A DNA stretch of 33,065 bases from NCBI RefSeq assembly GCF_905479755.1, contig NZ_CAJQNT010000040.1, forward strand, positions 1 to 33,065, read 5' to 3'. Below are positions 16,156 through 23,960 of the stretch, in pieces (positions within the stretch are counted from its first letter, which is position 1; every line of letters starts with the position of its first letter). Both the position numbers and the translations under genes were made by a program. The stretch is from an uncultured Schumannella sp. (GTDB lineage: Bacteria; Actinomycetota; Actinomycetes; Actinomycetales; Microbacteriaceae). The notes beneath the pieces were generated by a model. That model saw only the letters and a program-made list of their open reading frames with translations. It was not told where the DNA came from and ran no database searches.

Positions 16156-17045
16156 CCGATGATTTCCGTGCCGGCTTCGTCTCCTTCGTCGGGCGACCCA
16201 ATGTGGGCAAGTCGACCCTGACCAATGCGCTCGTCGGCGAGAAGGTCGCGATTACGTCGTCGAAGCCGCAGACCACGCGGCACGCGATTCGCGGCATCGT
16301 GCACACCTCCGACGGTCAGGTGATCATCGTCGACACTCCGGGCATCCACCGTCCGCGCACTCTGCTCGGGGAGCGACTGAACAGTGTGGTCACGGCAACG
16401 CTCGGCGACGTCGACGTGATCGGGTTCTGCATTCCCGCGGGGGATCGCATCGGCCCCGGGGACCGCTTCATCAACGAACAGCTGGATGCCTTCCCGCGCG
16501 CGAAGAAGGTCGCGATCGTGACGAAGACGGATGCGGTCGGCAAGCGTCAGGTCGCGGAACAGCTCGTCGCCGTGAGCGAGCTGCGCGAGTGGGAGGCGAT
16601 CGTTCCGGTCTCGTCGCACAGTCGCGTGCAGCTCGACATCCTGCACGCGCAGCTGCTCGGCCTGCTGCCGACATCGCCGCCGCTGTACGACGCCGACACG
16701 ACGACCGATGAGACGCTCGAGAAGCGCGTGGCGGAGCTCATTCGCGAGGCCGCCCTCGAGGGAGTGAGCGACGAGCTGCCGCACTCGCTCGCGGTCACGA
16801 TCGACGACATGGTGGACCGCGACGATAAGGAGCTCGTGGAGATCTACGCCAACGTCTGGGTCGAGCGCGACAGTCAGAAGGGCATCATCATCGGCAAGGG
16901 TGGGGCGCGCCTGCAGGACGTCGGCGCGCGGGCCCGCGCGGCGATCGAGCCGCTCGTCGGCTCCCAGGTCTTCCTGTCTCTGCGCGTGAAGGTCGCCAAG
17001 GAGTGGCAGCGCGACCCGAAGCAGCTCGGCCGCTTGGGCTTCTAG
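16152..17045 (+). CDS. era: GTPase Era
   Basis: Era is a GTPase that binds the 3' end of 16S rRNA and assists 30S assembly. The product is 297 residues. The G domain shows the P-loop GRPNVGKST (residues 14-22), TTRHAIRGI (switch I), DTPGIH and TKTD. The KH domain near the C-terminus contains IIIGKGGARLQDVGARAR. The ATG overlaps the stop of the CBS gene (ATGA). The run phoH-ybeY-CBS-era is a conserved ribosome-maturation cluster. The stop is 2 bases from the stop of the convergent lipoprotein gene, with no visible terminator. Confidence 0.97.
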   Translation: MTDDFRAGFVSFVGRPNVGKSTLTNALVGEKVAITSSKPQTTRHAIRGIVHTSDGQVIIVDTPGIHRPRTLLGERLNSVVTATLGDVDVIGFCIPAGDRIGPGDRFINEQLDAFPRAKKVAIVTKTDAVGKRQVAEQLVAVSELREWEAIVPVSSHSRVQLDILHAQLLGLLPTSPPLYDADTTTDETLEKRVAELIREAALEGVSDELPHSLAVTIDDMVDRDDKELVEIYANVWVERDSQKGIIIGKGGARLQDVGARARAAIEPLVGSQVFLSLRVKVAKEWQRDPKQLGRLGF

Positions 17046-17047
17046 GC

Positions 17048-18028
17048 TCAGCCCGCCGTCACGGTGACGGCCCCCGCGAAGGCATCGCCGGTGAGCTGGG
17101 CGCCGCGCGGGGCGATGATGGCGCAGTCGATCGGGTAGGTCGCGCCGTCGAGGCGGGTGCCCTCGAAGGTCGTCCAGCCCTTGGTCGGCCACACATCGGC
17201 CCAGACCGACACGTCTGCGGCGAGCGCGCCTTCGGCGACGAGTTGGCCGACGAGCGTGGCGCACACCTCGTCGGCGGCGCGGTAGTCGGCGGGCTGCCCG
17301 GTCCCCGGGTCGACGGTCTCGATCCAGGCGGTGCCGAGCGCGACGCCGGCATCGAAGCGCACGATCGACTGTCCGATGTGCGCCGCCTCGCAACTGACCG
17401 CGGTGCGCTGGTCATCATCCTGGAGGTCGAAGCACTCCCGCAGTTCGGTCGGGATCGCGCCGGTGGTGAGCTCGGCGATCGTCGAACCGGCCTCGAAGTT
17501 CACGGACTGGAGCGTGGATGCGTCATCGAGCCAGCCGACGGCGCAGATGACCGAGTCGTCGTCGGCGCCGAAGCGCGCGGCGGTGTCGAGCGAGGCGGTC
17601 AGCCAGGTGGGTGACGCCAGCTCGAGCGCGAGCTCGTCGCCGATGAGCTCACCGGCCATCACCCCGGAGAGTCCCGTGATGGCGCGGAAGGCGCGCTCGC
17701 ATTGGGGCATGGCCCAGTCGGTGAACGCGGCGACCAGTTCGTCGCTCGGATCGGCGAGCACGAGTCGCTCATAGACGCTCGCGGCGTCGCTTGCGGCGAT
17801 GGCGTCCGCGGCCCCCGGCCACGCTCCGAGATCGGCGACGATGTCGAAGCGGTGCGGTTCGCTGCAGTCCACAGCGCTCTCGCGCACGGGCTGGTGGTTG
17901 AACTCCTCCGCGATGCAGTCGCCCGCCTGAAGCACGACGGCGTCGGGCGGCGCCGAGCATCCGGAAATCAGAACCGCGAGGAGGGCTGCGGTGACGATTC
18001 CCGGCAGGATGCGACGAGGTCGGGGCAT
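17048..18028 (-). CDS. Lipoprotein, septum-formation-like
   Basis: This encodes a 326-residue exported lipoprotein. A basic N-terminus and hydrophobic stretch lead to the lipobox LISGC with lipidated C24. The mature part contains two related halves. Each has a cysteine-bounded segment ending in a histidine (AVDCSEPHRFDIV and AVSCEAAHIGQSIV), as in the septum-formation domain family of actinobacteria. That assignment is tentative. The ATG at 18028 is chosen because a full AGGAGG lies 9 bases upstream. A GTG nine codons earlier (18055) has no binding site. The gene sits downstream of the polyprenyl synthase gene on the same strand and converges on era. Confidence 0.75.
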   Translation of the reverse strand: MPRPRRILPGIVTAALLAVLISGCSAPPDAVVLQAGDCIAEEFNHQPVRESAVDCSEPHRFDIVADLGAWPGAADAIAASDAASVYERLVLADPSDELVAAFTDWAMPQCERAFRAITGLSGVMAGELIGDELALELASPTWLTASLDTAARFGADDDSVICAVGWLDDASTLQSVNFEAGSTIAELTTGAIPTELRECFDLQDDDQRTAVSCEAAHIGQSIVRFDAGVALGTAWIETVDPGTGQPADYRAADEVCATLVGQLVAEGALAADVSVWADVWPTKGWTTFEGTRLDGATYPIDCAIIAPRGAQLTGDAFAGAVTVTAG

Positions 18029-18096
18029 GCGGGGGATCCTCCTGGTGGCGTTCACGTGCTCGCTGAGCGTACCTCGACGGCGGGCGGGCCGAGGCG

Positions 18097-19215
18097 TCAG
18101 CTCACGCGGTCGGTGGCGGCGGAGGCGAGCCGGTGGAGTTCGTCGCGCGCTCCCCGGGCGAGCGGCGCATCGTCCAGCGCGGCGAGCGCGTCGGCGACCT
18201 CGCGCGCGATCATCTGCTCGACGTGATCGACCGCCCCGGAGTCGCGCACCGCGGTCTGCAGCATCGCGATCTGCTCGGCGGTGAGGTCGGGGTCGCCGAC
18301 GAGCTCGTCGAAGATCCTGAGGGTCGACGCCGGCAACTGCTTGCGGGTGAGTGCGATCAGCATCGTTCGCTTGCCCTCGCGCAGGTCGTCGCCTGCGGGT
18401 TTCCCGGTCTTGGCCTCATCACCGAACACCCCGAGGATGTCGTCGCGAAGCTGGAAGGCCACCCCGAGCGGAAGGCCGAAGTCCCGGAGCGCGCTCACCT
18501 GCGCGAGTGATCCTTCGGCGAGGGCGGCGCCGAGCGCGAGCGGAGCCTCGACGCTGTATTTCGCCGACTTGTAGACGACGACGCGGTGCGCGCGTTCGAG
18601 CGCCTCGAGATCGTCGTGATCACGCCAGGAAACCTCGTCGAGCATGTCGAGGTATTGCCCCAGCGTGACTTCGCTGCGCATCGTCGCGAACTCGGCGCGC
18701 GCGGCGGCCGCGGCGGAGGCGGGGAGCGAGGTGAGTCCGCGCTCGAAGAGGTCGTCGCTCCAGCCGAGCAGGAGATCGCCGAGCAGGAGGGCTGCGGCGC
18801 GTCCGTAGCCGGCCGCATCGCCGGACCAGCCGGACTCGATGTGGAAGGACTCGAATCGGCGATGCAGGCTCGGCTGCCCGCGGCGCAGGTCGGAGTTGTC
18901 CATGATGTCGTCGTGGGCGAGCGCGGCCGCGTGAAAGAGCTCCAGCGATGCGGCCGCAGCGATCACCGCGGTGAGACGATCGTGGACGGCGGACTCATCG
19001 GCGGGGTCGAGGGAGTCGGTGCGCATCGCGATCGCGGCCCAGCCCCAGTAGCAGAATCGCGCCCGAAGTCGCTTGCCGCCGGCGAGGAACTGACGCGCGG
19101 CCGTCGTCAGCTCGGCGAGTTCGGGGGAGACCCGTCGCAGGGCTGCGTCTTGTTCGTCGAGGAAGTCGACAATGCACTCGTGGACCAGATCGACTAATCG
19201 CGGACTCCCAGGCAC
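18097..19215 (-). CDS. Polyprenyl diphosphate synthase
   Basis: This is a 372-residue trans-isoprenyl diphosphate synthase of the geranylgeranyl/polyprenyl type. It condenses isopentenyl diphosphate with allylic diphosphates to make precursors of menaquinone, carotenoids or lipid carriers. GGKRLRAR binds substrate. The first aspartate-rich motif is DDIMD (residues 102-106), and the second is DDILGVFGD, the DDxxG variant common in actinobacterial IdsA-type enzymes. Chain length cannot be predicted safely. The GTG at 19215 has no ribosome binding site but follows TAGGCT by exactly 6 bases, so it is probably leaderless. It is divergent from the DUF3040 gene. Confidence 0.92.
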   Translation of the reverse strand: MPGSPRLVDLVHECIVDFLDEQDAALRRVSPELAELTTAARQFLAGGKRLRARFCYWGWAAIAMRTDSLDPADESAVHDRLTAVIAAAASLELFHAAALAHDDIMDNSDLRRGQPSLHRRFESFHIESGWSGDAAGYGRAAALLLGDLLLGWSDDLFERGLTSLPASAAAAARAEFATMRSEVTLGQYLDMLDEVSWRDHDDLEALERAHRVVVYKSAKYSVEAPLALGAALAEGSLAQVSALRDFGLPLGVAFQLRDDILGVFGDEAKTGKPAGDDLREGKRTMLIALTRKQLPASTLRIFDELVGDPDLTAEQIAMLQTAVRDSGAVDHVEQMIAREVADALAALDDAPLARGARDELHRLASAATDRVS

Positions 19216-19221
19216 GCGCCT

Positions 19222-19227
19222 AGCCTA
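19222..19227 (-). promoter_or_regulatory. -10 element of the polyprenyl synthase gene (leaderless)
   Basis: TAGGCT on the minus strand, then AGGCGC, then the GTG start. This is the same 6-base spacing as at the NUDIX and HIT genes. Confidence 0.5.
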
Positions 19228-19244
19228 GCCGTGGCGCACGGGCT

Positions 19245-19250
19245 TAGAAT
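19245..19250 (+). promoter_or_regulatory. -10 element of the DUF3040 gene
   Basis: TAGAAT faces away from the polyprenyl synthase promoter, with 17 bases between the two hexamers. It would give a leader of about 47 bases before the ATG at 19304. This fits the ordinary ribosome binding site (GAGGGAG) seen there. Confidence 0.5.
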
Positions 19251-19303
19251 GGAGGCTCAGCAGGAGATCGATCGATGACCGGTCGTTCACGAGGGAGCAG
19301 CAC

Positions 19304-19675
19304 ATGCCACTTTCCGAACAGGAGCAACGACTCCTCGACGAGATGGAGCGCAGTCTCTACCACAACGAGGCGGACGACGTCACGACGGTCGGAGCGCCTC
19401 GCGGTCGCGCGAGCTTCACCGCCATCCTGCTCGGATCGATCGCTGGCGTCCTCGGGCTCGGCCTGCTGCTGACCGGCGTCATCGCCCAACAGCCGATCAT
19501 CGGCGTTCTCGGCTTCGCGCTGATGTTCGCTGGCGCCGTCTTCGCGATCACTCCGCCGTTGCGTTTCCGCGTTCTCGCCTCGGGGCGAAGCGCCGCTCCG
19601 CGCGGTGAGCGCGCGAGCTTCATGGATTCGCTCAACGACCGCTGGGACCGCCGCACAGACGAGCGCGGCCGCTAG
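19304..19675 (+). CDS. DUF3040 membrane protein
   Basis: This is a 123-residue protein of the DUF3040 family, found in actinobacteria and of unknown function. It begins with the family signature MPLSEQEQRLLDEMERSLY. Two transmembrane helices follow (about residues 40-60 and 65-85), then a basic, probably cytoplasmic tail. The ATG at 19304 has GAGGGAG 6 bases upstream and matches the family N-terminus. A strong terminator follows within 75 bases. Its position just upstream of mraZ is common in this group, but a link to cell division is unproven. Confidence 0.92.
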   Translation: MPLSEQEQRLLDEMERSLYHNEADDVTTVGAPRGRASFTAILLGSIAGVLGLGLLLTGVIAQQPIIGVLGFALMFAGAVFAITPPLRFRVLASGRSAAPRGERASFMDSLNDRWDRRTDERGR

Positions 19676-19676
19676 C

Positions 19677-19692
19677 CTCCACTTTCCTCCAC
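19677..19692 (-). promoter_or_regulatory. Reverse-oriented MraZ-box pair, left
   Basis: Two GTGGAG boxes on the minus strand (19692-19687 and 19682-19677) have a 10-base period, the same unit and phase as the array before mraZ. They begin 2 bases past the stop codon of the DUF3040 gene. Confidence 0.5.
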
Positions 19693-19717
19693 GGCGCCGT
19701 TGCGGCGCCGCCCTCTC

Positions 19718-19747
19718 GGGGTCGACCTTCTGGTCGGCCCCTTTTTT
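19718..19747 (+). terminator. Intrinsic terminator after the DUF3040 gene
   Basis: GGGGTCGACC (19718-19727) pairs with GGTCGGCCCC (19732-19741) through a 10-base stem with one G-U wobble and a TTCT loop. Six Ts follow at once. This is the clearest terminator in the window. It isolates mraZ from upstream transcription. Confidence 0.92.
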
Positions 19748-19789
19748 CGTGCGCTCGCGCCCCGCTCGGGCCGCACTGGCCACTCTGTC

Positions 19790-19805
19790 CTCCATTTTCC
19801 TCCAC
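19790..19805 (-). promoter_or_regulatory. Reverse-oriented MraZ-box pair, right
   Basis: On the minus strand GTGGAG (19805-19800) and ATGGAG (19795-19790) repeat with a 10-base period. The GAAA spacer is the same as in the left pair. They face away from mraZ. Confidence 0.4.
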
Positions 19806-19866
19806 GCTCTTGATCAGGCTTTTTAGTGTGTAAATGAGCCTTGCTTCGCGAATAATGCGGAAAATC

Positions 19867-19900
19867 GTGGACGAGTGGAGTGCTGTGGAGTAAAGTGGAG
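19867..19900 (+). promoter_or_regulatory. MraZ operator array upstream of mraZ
   Basis: Three perfect GTGGAG boxes (19875, 19885, 19895) repeat every 10 bases. A fourth, GTGGAC, starts 8 bases before the first. MraZ is known to bind direct repeats of TGGGN-like boxes with a 10-base period upstream of its own gene. The array ends 40 bases before the mraZ ATG. A promoter is expected nearby, but I could not assign its hexamers. Confidence 0.85.
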
Positions 19901-19940
19901 CACGCCCTGAATCTGGCCGGAGAGTGAGGGGGTGGCCCAC

Positions 19941-20375
19941 ATGCTTCTTGGCACGTTCGTCCCCAAGCTCGACGACAAGGGTCGGCTCGTTCTCCCCGCC
20001 AAGTTCTGGGACGAGTTCGCCGGCGGCCTCGTCATGACTCGCGGCCAGGAAGGCTGCGTCTACGTCTACAGCCAGCGCGAATTCGAGGCGCTGCACGAGC
20101 GCATGAGCGCGCAGGCGCCGGCACTGGGCAAGAAGGGCCGCGACTACCTGCGTCTGTTTCTCAGCGGTGCCGCACAGGAGATCCCCGACTCGCAGCGACG
20201 CATCACCATTCCGGCCGCGCTGCGCGAGTACGCGCACCTCGATCGCGAGCTCACCGTCATCGGCGCCGGTACGCGCGCCGAGATCTGGGACACCGAAGCC
20301 TGGACCAGGTACTACGACGCCACCGAAGCAGAATTCTCCGACGCCGACGGGGAGGTGATTGCGGGCCTCTTCTAG
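19941..20375 (+). CDS. mraZ: Transcriptional regulator MraZ
   Basis: MraZ is a DNA-binding protein of the AbrB-like fold that forms a ring and controls the division and cell-wall cluster it heads. The product is 144 residues. Both MraZ repeats are visible. The first has [17 protein letters not shown] and the second [13 protein letters not shown], each with the DxxGR or xxR-I/L-P signature. The ATG at 19941 is preferred over a GTG three codons earlier because the family begins MxLGT and AGGGGG lies about 8 bases upstream. Binding boxes upstream predict autoregulation. Confidence 0.95.
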   Translation: MLLGTFVPKLDDKGRLVLPAKFWDEFAGGLVMTRGQEGCVYVYSQREFEALHERMSAQAPALGKKGRDYLRLFLSGAAQEIPDSQRRITIPAALREYAHLDRELTVIGAGTRAEIWDTEAWTRYYDATEAEFSDADGEVIAGLF

Positions 20376-20474
20376 CGCCTGGGCTCCGACCCTCAGCCGC
20401 GCTCCCTGACTCACCTTCCCCGGTGTCAGGTCGCAGCGGATGGGGATCCGAACTCAGGGGCTCGCCCCAACGAC

Positions 20475-21428
20475 ATGACGACCAACCCTCTCCACACTCC
20501 CGTGCTGCTCGATCGCTGCCTCGAGTTGCTTGCTCCCGCGCTCGAACGGCCCGGGGCAGTGATGATCGACGCCACCCTCGGCCTCGGCGGGCACGCCGAA
20601 GCCTTTCTGCAGCGCTTCCCCGAGATGCACCTCGTGGGCCTGGACCGCGACACGGATGCGCTCCGATTGACGGGGGAGCGCCTGGCGCCGTACGCGGATC
20701 GCATCGATCTGGTGCACACGATCTACGACCGCATCCCCGAGGTGTTGGAGGAACTCGGCATCGACGAGGTCTCGGCGATCCTCTTCGACCTCGGTGTCTC
20801 GTCGATGCAGCTCGATCGCGCCGAACGCGGGTTCGCCTACTCGCAGGATGCCCCACTCGACATGCGCATGGATCCGACCGCCGAGCTCACCGCGGCGCGT
20901 GTCATCGCCGAGTACGACGAGTCGGAACTGCGTCGCATCTTCTACGAGTACGGGGAGGAGAAGCTCGCGCCCCGCTACGCCAGTCGGATCGTCCAGCGTC
21001 GCGCGGAAGCGCCGCTGCGCACCTCCGCGGAACTCGTCGAGGTGCTCATCGCGGCCACCCCCGCGGCCGTGCAACGCGCCGGCCACCCTGCGAAGCGGGT
21101 CTTTCAGGCGCTGCGCATCGAGGTGAATCAGGAACTCGTTGCCGTCGAACGCGCGATCCCCGCGGCGCTCGACGCGCTCGAGGTGGGCGGGCGCATCGTC
21201 GTGCTCGCCTATCAGTCCCTCGAGGACCGCATCGTCAAGCGCGTCCTCGCCGCACGGTCGCGGTCGACCGCTCCGCGCGGACTCCCGGTCGAGCTTCCCG
21301 AGCATCGCCCCGAATTCGCGCTCCTGGTGCGCGGCGCCGAGCTGGCGAGCGAAGACGAGAAGGCGCTCAACTCGCGTGCCGCTCCGGTGCGGCTGCGCGC
21401 CGCCGAACGACTCCGTGGTGCCGCATGA
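20475..21428 (+). CDS. rsmH: 16S rRNA (cytosine-1402-N4)-methyltransferase
   Basis: RsmH (formerly MraW) methylates N4 of C1402 in 16S rRNA using SAM. The product is 317 residues. [16 protein letters not shown] opens the protein. [11 protein letters not shown] is the SAM-binding motif I and GLDRD motif [21 protein letters not shown] and [10 protein letters not shown] are strong family signatures. The start at 20475 has no clear ribosome binding site. A GGGGCTCGCCCC inverted repeat sits just upstream instead. The gap from mraZ is 99 bases with no gene. The stop overlaps the ftsL-like gene by 4 bases. Confidence 0.96.
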   Translation: MTTNPLHTPVLLDRCLELLAPALERPGAVMIDATLGLGGHAEAFLQRFPEMHLVGLDRDTDALRLTGERLAPYADRIDLVHTIYDRIPEVLEELGIDEVSAILFDLGVSSMQLDRAERGFAYSQDAPLDMRMDPTAELTAARVIAEYDESELRRIFYEYGEEKLAPRYASRIVQRRAEAPLRTSAELVEVLIAATPAAVQRAGHPAKRVFQALRIEVNQELVAVERAIPAALDALEVGGRIVVLAYQSLEDRIVKRVLAARSRSTAPRGLPVELPEHRPEFALLVRGAELASEDEKALNSRAAPVRLRAAERLRGAA

Positions 21429-22072
21429 GCCACGCCACGCTCGGTGCCACGGCCCTCGCGTCTCCGCGTCAGCACCCGCGCCCCTCGAGCCCGCCGAGGC
21501 GCCACCTCGAAGTTGCGCCCACGCGCGCACAGCGCCGTGCGCGCCCGAAACTCGTACATGCGGTCGTGCTCCTCGCGGGCGTCGTCGCCGTGCTCCTGGC
21601 GCAACTCGGCCTCAGCATGGCGGTCGCCGACGGTGCATACCAGATCTCGAGTCTGCAGATCGAGCAACGCGATCTGCTGCGCGACACCGAAGCGCTGGCC
21701 GAGAATCTGGAGAGCCTGCAGTCGCCGCAGTTCCTGGCCAGCAACGCCGAGGCGCTCGGCATGGTCGCCAGCGGCAATCTGCCTTACATCGATGTGGCGA
21801 CCGGACACGTGAGCGGTCGCGCAGGCGAGACCGGCGGAAGCGTGCTCGGGCGCAGCGGCGGTGCGATCGGCAACGTTACGCTCGCCGGAGTCCCGCTGGT
21901 CACCACGTCGTCGACGACACCGACGGAGTCCGCGTCCGAGTCCTCCCAGCCGAACGGCGGGCTGACCGTCGTGGACTCGAATGGGGGAAACGCGGGCGCG
22001 TCGACGGCGCAGACCGGCACGGGGGAGTCATCCTCGACCTCAGGGACGCTGCCGTCGCCGAAGACGCGGTGA
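21425..22072 (+). CDS. ftsL: FtsL-like cell division protein with Ser/Thr-rich tail
   Basis: The position between rsmH and ftsI and the build identify an FtsL-like bitopic protein. It has a basic cytoplasmic N-terminus, one transmembrane helix (about residues 42-65) and a short extracytoplasmic coiled coil ([17 protein letters not shown] and following). The coiled coil ends in a [16 protein letters not shown] motif seen in actinobacterial homologues. FtsL works with FtsB and FtsQ in activating septal synthesis. At 215 residues it is longer than classical FtsL because of an extracellular tail of about 90 residues rich in Ser, Thr and Gly. The ATG overlaps the rsmH stop (ATGA). Confidence 0.78.
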   Translation: MSHATLGATALASPRQHPRPSSPPRRHLEVAPTRAQRRARPKLVHAVVLLAGVVAVLLAQLGLSMAVADGAYQISSLQIEQRDLLRDTEALAENLESLQSPQFLASNAEALGMVASGNLPYIDVATGHVSGRAGETGGSVLGRSGGAIGNVTLAGVPLVTTSSTTPTESASESSQPNGGLTVVDSNGGNAGASTAQTGTGESSSTSGTLPSPKTR

Positions 22073-22115
22073 CCTTGGCGTCGAGATCGCGCGAGACGAA
22101 AGCGGGAGGGCGATC

Positions 22116-23912
22116 GTGATCAATCCACGTGGCACGCGGCATCGTCTCGCGCTCACCGTGATCATGGTGTTCGCCATCATCGTCGGCCTCGGGGTGCGGC
22201 TGTTCGACATTCAGGTGGTGCGCGCTGACGCGATCTCGGAAGGCGCCTCCGACCATCGGTCGCGCCAGGTGACGGTCTACGGAACTCGCGGAAGCATCGT
22301 CGACACCAACGGCGTGGTGCTCGCCGACAGCGTGCAACGCTTCGACATCACGGCCTCGCCGCGTAACGTCGACTTCACCACCACCTCGATTCTTCGAGAC
22401 GACGATGGCGACGGAGAGAGCGAACGCGTCACCGTGCCGACCTCGGAGGCGATCGCGGCGATCGCGGCGATCACGGGGGATGACCCGGCCGAGATGACGG
22501 CCGCTCTGACGGACGCTCTTGCCGACGATCCGCGTGCGGACTTCGCCTACCTGAGTCGCAAGGTCAAACTCGATGTCTTCGAGCAGGTCAAGGCGCTCGG
22601 GATCTCCTGGGTCTACAACGAACTGCACCCGGCCCGGAGCTATCCGAACGGCGCCGTGGCGGGCAACCTGGTGGGCTTCCTCGGAACCGATGAGCCGCTC
22701 GCCGGCGTCGAGAACTACCTGGACGAGTGCCTCGCCGCGACGAACGGCAGCAGCTTGTACGAGGCCGGCGCCGACGGTGTGGCGCTTCCCGGCACGAGCT
22801 ACGTCGACGCGGAACCGGTGGACGGTGCGACCGTTCACCTGACGATCGACTCCGATCTGCAGTGGTTCACGCAGCAGACCCTCGCCTCCCAGGCGCAATC
22901 GCTCGGCGCCGAGTGGGCGACGGCGATGGTCGTGCGCGTTGACGACGGGCACATCATGGCCGCGGCCGACTGGCCGAGCGTCGACCCGAACGACCTGAAC
23001 TCGCTTCCCGCCGAAGACATGGGAGCCCGCAGCTTCACGAGCCCCTACGAACCGGGGTCGATCATCAAGCCCTTCACGTTCGCATCGTTGCTGGATGCCG
23101 GGAAGGTCTCGGTCACCGAGCAGCTCCTGGTCCCGGCCAGCTACACCGAGGGGCTCCCGGCCGGCAAGGTCATCACCGACGCCTGGTGGCACGGCGAGGT
23201 GCGCTGGACAGCGGCCGGCATCCTCGCCGACTCGTCGAACATCGGCACCTCGATGCTCTCCACCCGGCTGGATGCCGCGACGCGACGTGACGACCTGCTC
23301 GGCTTCGGCTTCAACACGCCAACCGGTGTCGACTTCCTCGGGGAGGAGCCCGGGACCGTGCTGCCGCTGGATCGCCTGGACTCGATCACGAACGTGACGC
23401 AGCAGTTCGGCCAGGGCATGGCCGCGACCAGTGCGCAGGTGGCGAGCGCATACCAGGCGCTCGGCAATGGCGGCGTGCACGTCCCGCTCACCCTCGTCGA
23501 GGGCTGCGAATGGCCCGACGGCACCATGACAAACACCCCGAACGTCGAGTCCACGCAGGTCGTGAGCGAGAGCGCGGCCGACCAGACGGTGTCCGTCATG
23601 GAGCAGGTGATCTCGCAGGGCTCGTTGTCGAGCATCGTGAGCTTCCCCGGGTATCGCGTCGCGGCTAAGACCGGCACGGCGGAGATCGCCGAGAACGGGG
23701 TGTACGGCGAGGAGCGGATCGTCTCGATCGCGGGCATGGTGCCGGCCGACGACCCCGAGTACGTCGTGGTCGTGACGATCGCAAAGCCCGATACCATGAG
23801 AACTTCCGCGGCCGCGGCGCCGGCTTTCGAGACGATCATGCAGCAAGTCATCAAGGCTTTCCGCATCTCCCCGTCAAGCACGTCGGCACCGTTCATCCCC
23901 CTCACCTGGTGA
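22116..23912 (+). CDS. ftsI: Peptidoglycan transpeptidase FtsI (PBP3)
   Basis: FtsI is the septal class B penicillin-binding protein that cross-links peptidoglycan during division. The product is 598 residues. One N-terminal transmembrane segment (about residues 11-33) is followed by the PBP dimerisation domain. The transpeptidase domain has the catalytic S315 in SIIK, the SSN motif (373-375) and KTG (518-520). No PASTA domain is present. The GTG at 22116 is chosen for GGGAGGG 5 bases upstream and because the protein then starts just before the membrane segment. The longer reading from 21981 overlaps the ftsL tail in another frame. Confidence 0.93.
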   Translation: MINPRGTRHRLALTVIMVFAIIVGLGVRLFDIQVVRADAISEGASDHRSRQVTVYGTRGSIVDTNGVVLADSVQRFDITASPRNVDFTTTSILRDDDGDGESERVTVPTSEAIAAIAAITGDDPAEMTAALTDALADDPRADFAYLSRKVKLDVFEQVKALGISWVYNELHPARSYPNGAVAGNLVGFLGTDEPLAGVENYLDECLAATNGSSLYEAGADGVALPGTSYVDAEPVDGATVHLTIDSDLQWFTQQTLASQAQSLGAEWATAMVVRVDDGHIMAAADWPSVDPNDLNSLPAEDMGARSFTSPYEPGSIIKPFTFASLLDAGKVSVTEQLLVPASYTEGLPAGKVITDAWWHGEVRWTAAGILADSSNIGTSMLSTRLDAATRRDDLLGFGFNTPTGVDFLGEEPGTVLPLDRLDSITNVTQQFGQGMAATSAQVASAYQALGNGGVHVPLTLVEGCEWPDGTMTNTPNVESTQVVSESAADQTVSVMEQVISQGSLSSIVSFPGYRVAAKTGTAEIAENGVYGEERIVSIAGMVPADDPEYVVVVTIAKPDTMRTSAAAAPAFETIMQQVIKAFRISPSSTSAPFIPLTW

Positions 23913-23960
23913 GACCGGTCGCGTCAAGTCCCTGTCATCGAGCATCCCGAGGAGCGGCGC

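Noticed and set aside
17048-18055. Lipoprotein start at the GTG at 18055
   Set aside because: The ATG nine codons later has a full AGGAGG at proper spacing, while the GTG has none.
19801-19866. Promoter hexamers of mraZ such as TTGATC with TAAATG
   Set aside because: The spacing is 15 bases and several equally weak combinations exist in this AT-rich stretch, so I did not assign one.
21900-23846. Open frame of 648 codons on the minus strand opposite ftsI, and similar long minus-strand frames opposite rsmH and murE
   Set aside because: Antisense frames of this size are expected in high-GC coding DNA. Their translations are rich in Arg, Gly and His, match no family, and lie opposite genes with clear motifs.
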